Under the pieces are notes generated by a model that saw nothing but the letters and a program-made list of their open reading frames with translations, had not been told where the DNA came from and ran no database searches. 64,000 nt of DNA from Ensifer adhaerens (GTDB lineage: Bacteria > Pseudomonadota > Alphaproteobacteria > Rhizobiales > Rhizobiaceae). This document shows, one piece after another, positions 25,651 to 36,696 of the stretch (its first letter is position 1; each line of letters begins with the position of its first letter). The translations under genes and the position numbers were made by a program. The stretch lies in contig NZ_CP118610.1 in NCBI RefSeq assembly GCF_028993555.1, forward strand, positions 186,001 through 250,000, given 5' to 3'.

Positions 25651-26274
25651 ATGAACAGGCGCAGCTTTCACCGTGCTCCGGAGGGTGAACGCCGCCAGGA
25701 GTTGATCGAAGCGACGCTCGATTGCATCTCGGAATTTGGGCTGAAGGGCGCGACGGTGCGGCAGATCGCGATCCGCGCCGGTGTGACCGCAGGGCTCGTG
25801 CGCCACTATTTCGAATCGAAGGATCAGATGGTTGCCGAGGCCTATCGCGCCGTCATCGCATCCCTGACGGACAAGGCGAGCCAGGTGGAGGGCGATCCGG
25901 AAACCCGCCTCAGGGATTTCATCGCGATCAACCTCACCGAACCGGTGGCCGATAGCCGCAGCATTTCGCTGTGGGCCGCCTTCATCAGCCAGGTTCGTGT
26001 CGATCCGGTGCTCGCCGAGATCCATCGTGAAGGCTACCTCGCCTTCCGCAATACACTGCAGGAACTGCTGGCCGACTTTCTGGCGGCGAAGGGCAAACCG
26101 GCGGACGCAGAAACATGCCGGGCGTTCGCCATCGCTATCAACGGGCTGGTCGACGGCCTTTGGGTGGAGGGGTGCCTGGCCGGCGACCTCTTTCGCGAAG
26201 GTGAACTGGTCGCCATCGCCATGTCATCGGCCGAGGCCCTGCTCGGCACCTCGATCGGAACTGCAAAACAATGA
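25651..26274 (+). CDS. TetR/AcrR family regulator (BetI-like C-terminus)
   Basis: 207 residues. The N-terminal HTH is LIEATLDCISEFGLKGATVRQIAIRAGVTAGLVRHYFESKDQM in two pieces of family consensus, and the effector domain carries the segment SLWAAFISQVRVDPVLAEIHR typical of BetI-type members. It overlaps the next reading frame, so it is the first gene of the tetR-aruH-aruI operon and most likely its repressor. The inducer could be arginine or 2-ketoarginine, by context only. Confidence 0.88.
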   Translation: MNRRSFHRAPEGERRQELIEATLDCISEFGLKGATVRQIAIRAGVTAGLVRHYFESKDQMVAEAYRAVIASLTDKASQVEGDPETRLRDFIAINLTEPVADSRSISLWAAFISQVRVDPVLAEIHREGYLAFRNTLQELLADFLAAKGKPADAETCRAFAIAINGLVDGLWVEGCLAGDLFREGELVAIAMSSAEALLGTSIGTAKQ

Positions 26275-26291
26275 CAACGGGAGAAAACACC

Positions 26292-27482
26292 ATGCGCTAC
26301 GCGTCCATCACCGAACGTCTTGCCGATCTCGGCTCCGGAAAATGGTCGCTGCATGTTCGTGCCCGTCAATTGAAGGCAAGTGGCGCCGACATCATCGAAC
26401 TGACGATTGGTGAGCCGGACCTTCCGCCGGATCGCGCCCTACTCGATGAATGCCAGCGCGCGATGAATGCCGGGCGCTACCGCTATTCCAACGGTCGCGG
26501 GGAGCCTGCGGTCGTGGCTGCTCTTGCGGAAAAATATCGGCGGCGCCGTGCCGACGTCACCGCAGCGAATGTCCTGTGCTTCCCCGGCACCCAGACGGCG
26601 CTCTTCGCCGTGATGCTGGCCCTGGTTGAAGCCGGCGACGCGGTGCTCGTCGGCGACCCGCTCTATGCGACCTATGAGGGCGTGATCCGCTCCACGGGTG
26701 CTCATCCGGCACTGGTGCCGCTGAGGCCGGAATTCGGCTTTCACATGCAGGCGGAAGATCTCGAAAAAGCGATCACGCCGGAGAGCCGGGTGCTGCTGCT
26801 CAACACGCCGCACAATCCGACCGGGGCCGTGCTGACGGCGGCCGAGATCGCCACGATCGGCGAGGTCGCGCGCCGTCACGACCTCTGGATCGTCTGCGAC
26901 GAGGTCTACGAGGAACTTGTCTTCGACGCCGTCTTCGCCTCGCCCTTCGACAATCCGGATCTCGCCGAACGCACCGTCGTCGTCTCGTCGATTTCCAAGT
27001 CCCATGCGGCACCCGGCTTCCGCAGCGGCTGGGCGGTCGGCCCGGTCGAGTTTGCCAACCGGCTGCTGCCGGTTTCGGAAACGATGCTCTTCGGCACCCA
27101 GCCTTTCATCGCCGACATGACCGCCTATGCACTAACTCATGACATCGATACCGCGCAGCGGATGCGCCAGTCCTACAAGTCCCGTGCCGCACAGATCGTC
27201 ACCGGTCTTGCCTCGGCTCCCGGCATAGAGGTGTTCGCGCCGGAAGCGGGCATGTTCATCGTGATCGACGTTTCGGGAACCGGCCTTGACGGTGACGCGT
27301 TTGCCTGGGCGCTGCTGGAAGAGGAGGGGGTTGCCGTCATGCCTGGATCATCCTTTGGCGACCAGGCGCAGAACTATCTGCGCGTCAGCCTGACCGTGCC
27401 TGATCGGGACATCGACGAGGCCTGCCGTCGCATCGCCGCGCTCGCCGAGCGGTCCAGCCTGCGTAAGGAGCGCCGAGCATGA
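26292..27482 (+). CDS. aruH: Aminotransferase, likely arginine:pyruvate transaminase
   Basis: About 396 residues from MRYASITERL. It is fold-type I PLP-dependent: NTPHNPTGAV, VCDEVYEELVF, the PLP lysine in SSISKSHAAPGFRSGW and the Arg in YLRVSLTVP. It overlaps the 2-ketoarginine-decarboxylase-like gene by 4 bases; that pairing defines the arginine transaminase pathway (AruH then AruI) described in Pseudomonas aeruginosa. Substrate assignment rests on this context. The ATG at 26271 overlapping the tetR stop is an alternative; the chosen one has GGGAGAA before it. Confidence 0.78.
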   Translation: MRYASITERLADLGSGKWSLHVRARQLKASGADIIELTIGEPDLPPDRALLDECQRAMNAGRYRYSNGRGEPAVVAALAEKYRRRRADVTAANVLCFPGTQTALFAVMLALVEAGDAVLVGDPLYATYEGVIRSTGAHPALVPLRPEFGFHMQAEDLEKAITPESRVLLLNTPHNPTGAVLTAAEIATIGEVARRHDLWIVCDEVYEELVFDAVFASPFDNPDLAERTVVVSSISKSHAAPGFRSGWAVGPVEFANRLLPVSETMLFGTQPFIADMTAYALTHDIDTAQRMRQSYKSRAAQIVTGLASAPGIEVFAPEAGMFIVIDVSGTGLDGDAFAWALLEEEGVAVMPGSSFGDQAQNYLRVSLTVPDRDIDEACRRIAALAERSSLRKERRA

Positions 27483-29086
27483 CCATCGAAAAAACGGTTG
27501 GAGAAGTCCTGGTCGATCTGCTCGAGGCCAATGGCGTCGAGGTGGTTTTCGGCATTCCCGGCGTGCACACGGTCGAGCTCTATCGCGGGCTGGCGGCATC
27601 GAAGATCCGCCATGTGACCCCGCGCCATGAACAGGGCGCGGGCTTCATGGCAGACGGTTACGCCCGCGTCAGCGGCAAGCCCGGCGTTGCCCTCGTCATC
27701 ACCGGCCCGGGGCTCACCAATACGATCACGGCGATGGCGCAGGCCCGGCAGGATTCGATCCCGATGCTGGTGATATCCGGTGTCAACCGCCGCGATTCGC
27801 TCGGCCATGGTCGCGGGCTTCTGCATGAGTTGCCCGATCAGCACGGCATGATGAAGACGCTGGCGCTCTATTCGCACACGCTGCTCAATCCGGAAGACCT
27901 GCCTTTCGTCGTCGATCGCGCCTTCTCGGTGCTCGTCTCCGGCCGGCCGGGGCCGGTGCATATCGAAATCCCGACCGATGTCATGTCTGCGAAAATTACG
28001 CCGCAGGCTGTGCGGCCCGCGACCGCGACACGCCCACGCTCCGACAGCGAGACATTGCAGCGCGCAGCCATCCTCTGCGCCGACGCTTCGCGGCCGGTCA
28101 TCATTTGCGGCGGCGGCGCGTTGACGGCGGAAGCCGAGGTGAGGGAGCTTGCCGAAAAGATCGGCGCGCCCGTCGTCACCACCGTCAATGCCCGCGGCAT
28201 GCTCGCCGGCAACCCCTTGCGCGTTCCCGCGAGCCCGAGCCTGAAGGCGGTACGATCACTCCTCAAGGAAGCGGATCTCGTGCTGGCGCTTGGCACCGAA
28301 ATGGGCCAGACGGACTACGACATGTATGCCGATGGCGGTTTCCCGGCCTTGCGCAATCTCATCCGCACCGACATTGACTCAGCGCAGCTCGCGCGCGGGC
28401 CGCATGCAGCCCTTTCCATTCTTTCCGGTGCCAAGGCAGCCACCGCAGGCATCCTCGCCTTTCTGCCCGGCCACACTGCGAAGGACGGAGTCGGACGCGC
28501 CGAAACCGCGCGGAGGGCAGCACTGAAGGAACTGACGCCGAAGATGCGGACCGAAATCGGCATCATCGAGACCATCTACGGAACGCTGCCGGACTGCACT
28601 GTTGTCGGCGACTCGACCCAGGCCGTCTATGCCGGCAACCTCTATTGCGATGCGCCGCGCCAGCGCAGCTGGTTCAATTCCGCGACCGGCTACGGTTCGC
28701 TTGGCTACGCCCCGCCGGCAGCCGTGGGCGCTGCCGTCGCCGATCCGTCGCGTCCGGTCGTGTGCCTTGTCGGCGACGGCGGCTTCCAGTTCTCACTGGC
28801 CGAAATCGGATCCGCGGTGGACGCGCAGGCGAAGGTGACCTTCCTCGTCTGGAACAATGACGGCTATCAGGAGATCGAGTCCTATATGGTCGACGCCGGT
28901 GTTACCCCTGAAGGGGTCAAGCCATCGGCGCCGGACTTCCTGCTGGCGGCCAAGGCCTATGGGGTCGAAGGACAGCGGCTCGCTTCGGTCGCCGATCTGC
29001 CGAAGGCGCTTGCCGCAGCCGCAGAGCGCAAAGGGCCGTCGCTTATTGAGATCCACGAAAGGCGAACGACGGGTCTCTCGGCCTGA
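27479..29086 (+). CDS. aruI: Thiamine-pyrophosphate enzyme, likely 5-guanidino-2-oxopentanoate decarboxylase
   Basis: 535 residues with the three domains of acetolactate-synthase-like enzymes. The N-terminal pyrimidine domain carries the catalytic Glu in PRHEQGAGFMADGYAR, the middle domain starts near SDSETLQRAA, and the C-terminal cofactor domain has VGDGGFQFSLAEI and WNNDGYQEIE (GDG...N motif). AruI decarboxylates 2-ketoarginine to 4-guanidinobutyraldehyde. The protein type plus linkage to the aminotransferase support this over an acetolactate synthase. The final gene of the operon. Confidence 0.82.
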   Translation: MTIEKTVGEVLVDLLEANGVEVVFGIPGVHTVELYRGLAASKIRHVTPRHEQGAGFMADGYARVSGKPGVALVITGPGLTNTITAMAQARQDSIPMLVISGVNRRDSLGHGRGLLHELPDQHGMMKTLALYSHTLLNPEDLPFVVDRAFSVLVSGRPGPVHIEIPTDVMSAKITPQAVRPATATRPRSDSETLQRAAILCADASRPVIICGGGALTAEAEVRELAEKIGAPVVTTVNARGMLAGNPLRVPASPSLKAVRSLLKEADLVLALGTEMGQTDYDMYADGGFPALRNLIRTDIDSAQLARGPHAALSILSGAKAATAGILAFLPGHTAKDGVGRAETARRAALKELTPKMRTEIGIIETIYGTLPDCTVVGDSTQAVYAGNLYCDAPRQRSWFNSATGYGSLGYAPPAAVGAAVADPSRPVVCLVGDGGFQFSLAEIGSAVDAQAKVTFLVWNNDGYQEIESYMVDAGVTPEGVKPSAPDFLLAAKAYGVEGQRLASVADLPKALAAAAERKGPSLIEIHERRTTGLSA

Positions 29087-29270
29087 CTAGCCTTCGTTGC
29101 GCAACGGGCCGGATTTGACTTTTCCAGCCCGCAATGGTGTTAAGAGCGCCCATGCTCGATTCCGGCCACGTTTTCTCGTTAAGGTTCGGCATTGGGGCTG
29201 AGTTTCGTCTCGCTGGCGCTGGAGCGCCGCGCGCCTTGTAGGCGCGCCAAGGAAAGGGACCGCGTCCTCG

Positions 29271-29678
29271 ATGGACCGCTTGGGTGGTGGCAGCAAGAAC
29301 ATGCAGGCCGGCCGGCTTCTCGCCGTGCTGTGGCTGTTCTGTGCCTCCTTCGCAATGCAGGTCATCTCGGTCGGGCAGAACATTCCCTCCCGCTCGTCCA
29401 CTGGCGCCCAGGCCGGTAATGCCACCGATACCGGCTCGACCGATCGGCCTGCGGCCCGGCAGGCGTCGCGGGCGACTCCGCCTTCAGACCTCCGGTTCAC
29501 AGCCGAGCGCAAGGACGCGAAGTCCGCGACCGACGATGGTTTCCCGGCGCTGCTGCCGGTATCTGTGCAGCTTGTTTTCCCCGCGACGCCGGCCGACCGG
29601 TTCCTGCGCCGTGTAGCGTTCGCCATCGGTGGAGCGCCGGGCCATGGCCCCCACATTCGCGCGCCACCCCGCGTCTGA
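29271..29678 (+). CDS. Small hypothetical membrane-anchored or exported protein
   Basis: 135 residues with one hydrophobic segment (LLAVLWLFCASFAMQVISVG, about 15-34) after a basic N-terminus, then a low-complexity Thr/Ala/Arg/Pro-rich tail. No family recognised. It lies 110 bases before secDF on the same strand. Opposite-strand reading is also open here, as is usual in this GC-rich DNA, so the coding status is uncertain. The ribosome site is weak. Confidence 0.4.
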   Translation: MDRLGGGSKNMQAGRLLAVLWLFCASFAMQVISVGQNIPSRSSTGAQAGNATDTGSTDRPAARQASRATPPSDLRFTAERKDAKSATDDGFPALLPVSVQLVFPATPADRFLRRVAFAIGGAPGHGPHIRAPPRV

Positions 29679-29788
29679 TCCATCAATCAGATTTTGGCTG
29701 GCTGCCGTCTCGGCGGTGGCTCTGCCTTTGATGAAACAAGTCCTGACGACGCGCCCCGTGCCCGTGCAGGCTCTTCTGGAACCACAAC

Positions 29789-32329
<2,541 letters not shown>

Positions 32330-32389
32330 CAGCCTCCTTGGTTCGAGCGGGATGCATCGTTCTCCCGCTCACAGGATATAAAACGTGAA

Positions 32390-32418
32390 GGGGCGGCCCG
32401 GCGGGCCGCCCCTTTTTT
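32390..32418 (+). terminator. Intrinsic terminator after secDF
   Basis: GGGGCGGCCC (32390-32399), a 3-base loop, GGGCCGCCCC (32403-32412), then six T. A textbook rho-independent terminator 60 bases after the secDF stop. Confidence 0.92.
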
Positions 32419-32695
32419 GTCCGAATGTGCTGTCTTTATCCCACCCGTGCCTTGCAGACTGATTCTTCGCTACCTAGATAGCAAGGGTCTCCGGTTCCGG
32501 GGCGGGAGAACGGATTTTGCGCCGCTTCCCCCTAAAATTTGAAGGGTGAGAATTATTTTTCGCTACTTCATCTTTTTAGTTGACGGAATTGGTAGATTAT
32601 TCTAGTTTGCCAATACGTGACGCGGGGAGTCCGCCTCACGGTTGTTCATCAAACGCACCGGCATGCTGATGCCGGGCCAGCCAAAGGAGAGTGAC
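32419..32695 (+). other. AT-richer intergenic region with candidate promoter
   Basis: Between the secDF terminator and the first small ORF no gene is seen. It is visibly AT-richer than its surroundings around 32530-32610. Confidence 0.5.
32580..32608 (+). promoter_or_regulatory. Candidate sigma70 promoter for the small genes at 32.7-33.1 kb
   Basis: TTGACG (32580-32585), 17-base spacer, TAGTTT (32603-32608). Good -35 match, moderate -10. It would give a 5' leader of roughly 80 bases before the 32-residue ORF. Confidence 0.4.
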
Positions 32696-32794
32696 ATGTT
32701 CGGAAACGTCTCGACCGCCGCCTTCTTCGGCACGCGTCTCCTTTGTCGTGCAACAGAGAAAAAACGTCTCATTCGCAATCTCTGCCGAATGTGA
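32696..32794 (+). CDS. Candidate 32-residue basic microprotein
   Basis: The ORF starts MFGNVSTAAF and continues with a basic C-terminal half (KKRLIRNLCRM). What supports it is a strong ribosome site, AAGGAGA, at ideal distance from the ATG, and a promoter-like sequence upstream. It has no family I recognise and is too short for composition tests. It could be a leader peptide for the 70-residue gene that follows. Confidence 0.35.
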   Translation: MFGNVSTAAFFGTRLLCRATEKKRLIRNLCRM

Positions 32795-32872
32795 CCTTCG
32801 AACCCCTCGAACTTTATCTTTTGCCGAAATTGAAAGTCTCCGCGCCTCCGGCGTGGAAGGAGCGTTATTTGT

Positions 32873-33085
32873 ATGAGCAAGCAAGTTATCGAATTTGGCG
32901 GCGAAGCCGTCGGCGTGGTCGTCCCGGATGAAGATCGGTTCAAGTTCCTGGCGGTGAAGTATCACGTCTGGGATCTGGACGCGAAGCGCTTCGGCTCTGC
33001 CGAGGAAGCGCGTGCGGCGATCCGCCAGCTTCTGGCCCACCAAGCCGTCCATGCAAGACGGCAAGGGCAGAGCGCTGCTGCCTGA
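32873..33085 (+). CDS. Small hypothetical protein (70 residues)
   Basis: Starts MSKQVIEFGGEAVGVVVPDE and ends in an Arg/Gln/Ala-rich tail; the middle (YHVWDLDAKRFGSAEEARAA) looks like a compact alpha/beta unit. AAGGAG lies about 8-11 bases before the ATG. It resembles small conserved proteins of rhizobia but I cannot name a family. It sits on the same strand as the following Rrf2 gene, separated by the inverted repeat at 33166-33206. Confidence 0.6.
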   Translation: MSKQVIEFGGEAVGVVVPDEDRFKFLAVKYHVWDLDAKRFGSAEEARAAIRQLLAHQAVHARRQGQSAAA

Positions 33086-33165
33086 CGCGGATGAGTAGTT
33101 CCCGAAATCGTCGTTGCTTCCGCTGCAAGCGCGGCCGCGACTTCCGGCCAATTCCCCACTATAAT

Positions 33166-33206
33166 TATATGTTGGCAGTACGTTTCTTGTGCTATGCCAA
33201 CATATA
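33166..33206. promoter_or_regulatory. 12-bp inverted repeat upstream of the Rrf2 gene
   Basis: TATATGTTGGCA (33166-33177) and TGCCAACATATA (33195-33206) form perfect arms 17 bases apart, ending 55 bases before the Rrf2 start. The spacing puts the half-site centres nearly three helical turns apart, which fits a dimer- or tetramer-bound operator; it could equally be a pair of sites for a neighbour. Confidence 0.55.
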
Positions 33207-33261
33207 TTTGCATTTGCGCGGATGATTCCCGTTTCGGGAACCGCAGGGAAAGCGTGCCGGA

Positions 33262-33717
33262 ATGCTGACGAAGAAGGGAAAATACGGACTGAAGGCGTTG
33301 GTCGATCTTGCTCGGCTGGAGCCGGGGGAGACCGCCTTCATCACCGAAATCGCGCAGCGCAACAATATCCCGAAGAAGTTCCTGGACACGATCCTGCTCG
33401 AACTGCGCAACGCCGGCATGCTGCGCTCGAAGAAGGGCCCGGGCGGCGGTTACTCGCTGTCGCGGCCCGCTGCCGAAATTCGCATCGGTCATGTGATCCG
33501 CACGCTGGACGGGCCGCTTGCGCCGATCCGCTGCGCAAGCCGCACGGCCTATGAGGTCTGCGAGGACTGCAACGATCCCGAGACCTGTCAGGTGCGGGTG
33601 TCGATGACCACGGTGCGTGACGCCGTCGCCGCGATCCTCGACTCGATGACGCTTGAGGAATTCGCGGCCGACAAGTCGATGCCGCTCGAAACGCTGGAAG
33701 AAAAGCGGGCCGGCTGA
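33262..33717 (+). CDS. Rrf2 family transcriptional regulator (CymR-like)
   Basis: 151 residues. Winged helix with MLTKKGKYGLKALVDLARL, recognition segment AQRNNIPKKFLDTILLELR and wing KKGPGGGYSLSRP. Four cysteines occur in the segment PIRCASRTAYEVCEDCNDPETC, not in the canonical IscR spacing, so cluster binding is uncertain. The C-terminal helix VRDAVAAILDSMTLEEF is the dimer helix. A perfect inverted repeat upstream suggests autoregulation. It is followed by kpsF 145 bases on. Confidence 0.88.
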   Translation: MLTKKGKYGLKALVDLARLEPGETAFITEIAQRNNIPKKFLDTILLELRNAGMLRSKKGPGGGYSLSRPAAEIRIGHVIRTLDGPLAPIRCASRTAYEVCEDCNDPETCQVRVSMTTVRDAVAAILDSMTLEEFAADKSMPLETLEEKRAG

Positions 33718-33862
33718 CGAAAACACCGCCGATCGCGCCAGTTTTCCCCCGAAGTCTGCTTCCAAGGCTTGGTTTGCCAAGAAAAAGCGCTTATCTGCCG
33801 TCAATGGTCTGGCGGGCAGCGTTGCAGCCTGCCGTCTAAGTCTTCGTAAGATCGGGGTCATC

Positions 33863-34873
33863 ATGGGTTTGAGACAAGCATCTGCGCATGAGCGCACCGC
33901 GGTTGCGGCATTGGAGTCGATCGGCCGGACGCTGACGACCGCGATGATCGGCATCAAGGCGCTGGCAGAGCACCTTGGCTCCGACGAAGCCTTCGCCCGC
34001 AACATTGTCGACGCCGTCGAGCTGATCGGCGAAAGCCAGGGGCGTGTGGTGGTTTCCGGTGTCGGCAAGAGCGGCCATATCGGCCGCAAGATCGCCGCGA
34101 CGCTCGCCTCGACCGGCACCTCGGCCTATTTCGTGCATCCGACCGAAGCGAGCCACGGCGACCTTGGCATGGTCACTTCCCAGGACGTGCTGATCCTGCT
34201 CTCCTGGTCGGGAGAGACGGCCGAGCTCGCCAACATGCTCACCTACGCCAAGCGCTTCAACGTGCCGATCGTCTCGATCTGTGCCAACCGCGACAGCGTG
34301 CTGGCGCGGAACTCGGAGTTGCCTATCGTGCTGCCCAAGGTGCAGGAGGCCTGCCCGCACGGCCTCGCGCCGACGACATCGGCCATGCTGCAGCTCGCCG
34401 TCGGCGACGCGCTGGCGATCGCGCTTCTGGAACGGCGCGGCTTTTCGGCCGAGGACTTCAAGACATTCCACCCCGGTGGCAAGCTCGGTGCGCAACTGCG
34501 GCTGGTCCGCGAACTGGCGCACGAGGGCGCCCAGATGCCGCTGCTCCAGGTGGGACGGCCGATGAGCGAGGCCCTCATCGAAATGTCGTCGAAGGGTTTC
34601 GGCGTCGTCGGCATCGTCGATGACACCAGCAAGTTGGTCGGTGTGATCACCGATGGCGACCTGCGCCGCCACATGTCGGGCGATCTGCTCCTGCAGCCCG
34701 TCGAGGCGGTGATGTCGCGTAATCCGCGGGTGATCCGTGGCGACGTTCTTGCGAGCGGCGCCATGGAGTTCATGCAGCAGCACAAGGTGACGGTGTTGTT
34801 CGTCGTCGACGATGGCGGGGCGCCCGTCAGCATCCTGCACATTCACGACCTGTTGCGCGCCGGCGTCGTCTGA
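33863..34873 (+). CDS. kpsF: Arabinose-5-phosphate isomerase (KpsF/GutQ)
   Basis: 336 residues from MGLRQASAHER. An SIS domain (GRVVVSGVGKSGHIGRKIAATLASTG and ILLSWSGETAEL; sugar-phosphate binding) is followed by two CBS domains (about 215-330; GVITDGDLRRHMS). It makes arabinose-5-phosphate from ribulose-5-phosphate, the first step to Kdo. Its position beside the rkp-1 capsule genes matches kpsF3 of Sinorhizobium, where Kdo is a K-antigen component. The 5' extension to 33653 overlaps the Rrf2 gene and is spurious. Confidence 0.9.
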   Translation: MGLRQASAHERTAVAALESIGRTLTTAMIGIKALAEHLGSDEAFARNIVDAVELIGESQGRVVVSGVGKSGHIGRKIAATLASTGTSAYFVHPTEASHGDLGMVTSQDVLILLSWSGETAELANMLTYAKRFNVPIVSICANRDSVLARNSELPIVLPKVQEACPHGLAPTTSAMLQLAVGDALAIALLERRGFSAEDFKTFHPGGKLGAQLRLVRELAHEGAQMPLLQVGRPMSEALIEMSSKGFGVVGIVDDTSKLVGVITDGDLRRHMSGDLLLQPVEAVMSRNPRVIRGDVLASGAMEFMQQHKVTVLFVVDDGGAPVSILHIHDLLRAGVV

Positions 34874-34931
34874 GCGCGCTCAGCGGCAGGGGACGTCACT
34901 TACTATTGCCGCGTGCCTCTCCGAAGTTGCC

Positions 34932-35456
34932 TCAACCCTTGACCACGGCAGGCCAGTCGCCCGTCGTGCCCGGTTGCACTGGCCGTTCCAGATAGGTTGA
35001 AAGCACCACGTAGCTCCGCGTCGCCTTGACGCCGGGCGTGTCGTAAAGCCGCGCCAGCAGTCCCTCGAGTGCGTGCGTGCTTTCAGTGCGAACCTTGAGC
35101 AGCATGCAGGTATCGCCCGCAACCGAATGGATCTCCTCCACCTCAGGGCATTCCTCGATCGCAAGCAGCGCCTGCGTCTTGCCCCAGCCGGTCGTGTCGA
35201 CATGGACAAAGGCGAGCAACGTCTTGCCGACCGCCTCGGGATCGATCAGCGCCGCCACGCGGCGGATCGCGCCCGACCGCCTGAGCCGCTTCACACGCTC
35301 ATGCGCCGCCGGCGGCGAAAGCCCGACCCGCTCGCCAAGTTCGACGTAGCTCGTCGTCGCATCCTCCACCAGAACGCCTAATAGTTTTCGGTCCATCGCA
35401 TCGAGATCGCGCTCCGGCGGGCGCTTCCGCCGAACGTCATCTGTATTTTGATCCAT
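34932..35456 (-). CDS. Lrp/AsnC family transcriptional regulator
   Basis: 174 residues. After a charged N-terminal tail of about 18 residues there is the AsnC HTH (DRKLLGVLVEDATTSYVELGERVGLSPPAAHERVKRL in family form) and a RAM ligand domain (LLAFVHVDTTG, VEEIHSVAGDTCMLLKVRTE). It diverges from the MFS gene with 48 bases between, the usual layout for a regulator of a neighbouring amino-acid exporter. Confidence 0.88.
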   Translation of the reverse strand: MDQNTDDVRRKRPPERDLDAMDRKLLGVLVEDATTSYVELGERVGLSPPAAHERVKRLRRSGAIRRVAALIDPEAVGKTLLAFVHVDTTGWGKTQALLAIEECPEVEEIHSVAGDTCMLLKVRTESTHALEGLLARLYDTPGVKATRSYVVLSTYLERPVQPGTTGDWPAVVKG

Positions 35457-35504
35457 TCCGATGTTTCCTCTTGCTGCTGAACTTCATTCTGCAAACATGC
35501 GGTA

Positions 35505-36677
35505 ATGACGAACATCAATCAATCCATTTCCAGCGGTTCAAACGACAGGGCGCATATCCCGCCCTTTGCCTATGTGCTCACCATCTGCATCGGCGTCATC
35601 GGCTCCAACTCGCTGGCGCTCGGGCCGATCGCGCCGGAGGTGGCGCGAAGCCTTGGCGCCGCCGTTCCCGCCGTCATGACGGCCTCCGCCGTCTTTGGCC
35701 TGGGGACTGCCGTCAGTGCCGTTTTCCTTGGCCGCTTCATCGATCGTCATGGTCCGCGTCGGATGTTGGCGACCGCTCTCCTGCTTCTGGTCGCAGGGCT
35801 TGCCAGCAGCGCGCTTGCGCCATCGCTTGCGTTCCTGGTGGCCGCTCAGCTGGTCGTCGGTCTCGCTGCAGGCATTGCACTTCCCTCGATCTATACGCTG
35901 GCCTCTGTCATCGCGCCGGTCGGGCGCGAGAGCGAAACGATCGGCCTGGTGCTGACCGGCTGGACCCTCAGCATGGTTGCGGGCGTGCCGCTATCGGCAG
36001 CGATCGCCGATTTTGCCGGTTGGCGCACGGTCTATGTCATTGTCGCCGCCGCCACGTTGATCGCCTGCGCCGCGGTCAAGTTTGCACCGGTGCAGGAAGG
36101 CGCCACCGGTAAGGCGACATCGCCGCTGGAGGCATTGAGCGTTCCCGGCGTAGCACCGCTCTTGATCGCCTGCGCCGCCTTCATGGCCGCCTTCTACGGC
36201 GTCTATGCCTATATCGGCGAGCACCTGCATGCCGCACTCGGCCTGCCTGTCACCGCCAATGGTCTCATCGCCGTCTCCTATGGATTCGGTTTCGGCGCCG
36301 CTGCTTTTCTTGACCGCCTGATCGATCGCTTCGGCGCGGGCCGGTTGCTGCCGTTGATCTTCCTGGCGGTCGCCGGCGTCTATGTTGCCATGGCGGTGGC
36401 GAGCGGCTCTTACGCCGCCATGCTGGCCGTCGTCTTCCTTTGGGGGCTTGCCAACCATTTCGGGCTGAATGTGCTGATCATGCGGCTCACGGGCCTCGAT
36501 CCGGCCAAGCGCGGCGCGATCATGGGGCTGAACAGCGGCGTCACCTATATCGCGCTCTTTGTCGGTACGATTGGGTTCGGCGCAGCCTATGCCCGGGAAG
36601 CCTTCTTCGTACTGCCTTTGGCGGCAGCGGGCCTCATGCTCGTGGCGGCCTTTGCCGTGGCAATGGCGCGGCGCTAG
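35505..36677 (+). CDS. Major facilitator superfamily transporter
   Basis: 390 residues with twelve hydrophobic helices. The MFS A-motif is in the loop between helices 2 and 3 (FLGRFIDRHGPRRML), and helix 5 carries LTGWTLSMVAGVPLSAAIAD. It looks like a drug:H+ antiporter (DHA1, AraJ/YdhP-like) exporter. The divergent Lrp/AsnC protein probably controls it. The pair interrupts kpsF and the rkp genes and may be a later arrival. Confidence 0.85.
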   Translation: MTNINQSISSGSNDRAHIPPFAYVLTICIGVIGSNSLALGPIAPEVARSLGAAVPAVMTASAVFGLGTAVSAVFLGRFIDRHGPRRMLATALLLLVAGLASSALAPSLAFLVAAQLVVGLAAGIALPSIYTLASVIAPVGRESETIGLVLTGWTLSMVAGVPLSAAIADFAGWRTVYVIVAAATLIACAAVKFAPVQEGATGKATSPLEALSVPGVAPLLIACAAFMAAFYGVYAYIGEHLHAALGLPVTANGLIAVSYGFGFGAAAFLDRLIDRFGAGRLLPLIFLAVAGVYVAMAVASGSYAAMLAVVFLWGLANHFGLNVLIMRLTGLDPAKRGAIMGLNSGVTYIALFVGTIGFGAAYAREAFFVLPLAAAGLMLVAAFAVAMARR

Positions 36678-36696
36678 GCCGACAGCCAAGAGGCCG

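Noticed and set aside
33172..33190. Sigma54 (-24/-12) promoter at TTGGCA
   Set aside because: The GC expected ten bases after GG is absent; the TTGGCA is part of the inverted repeat.
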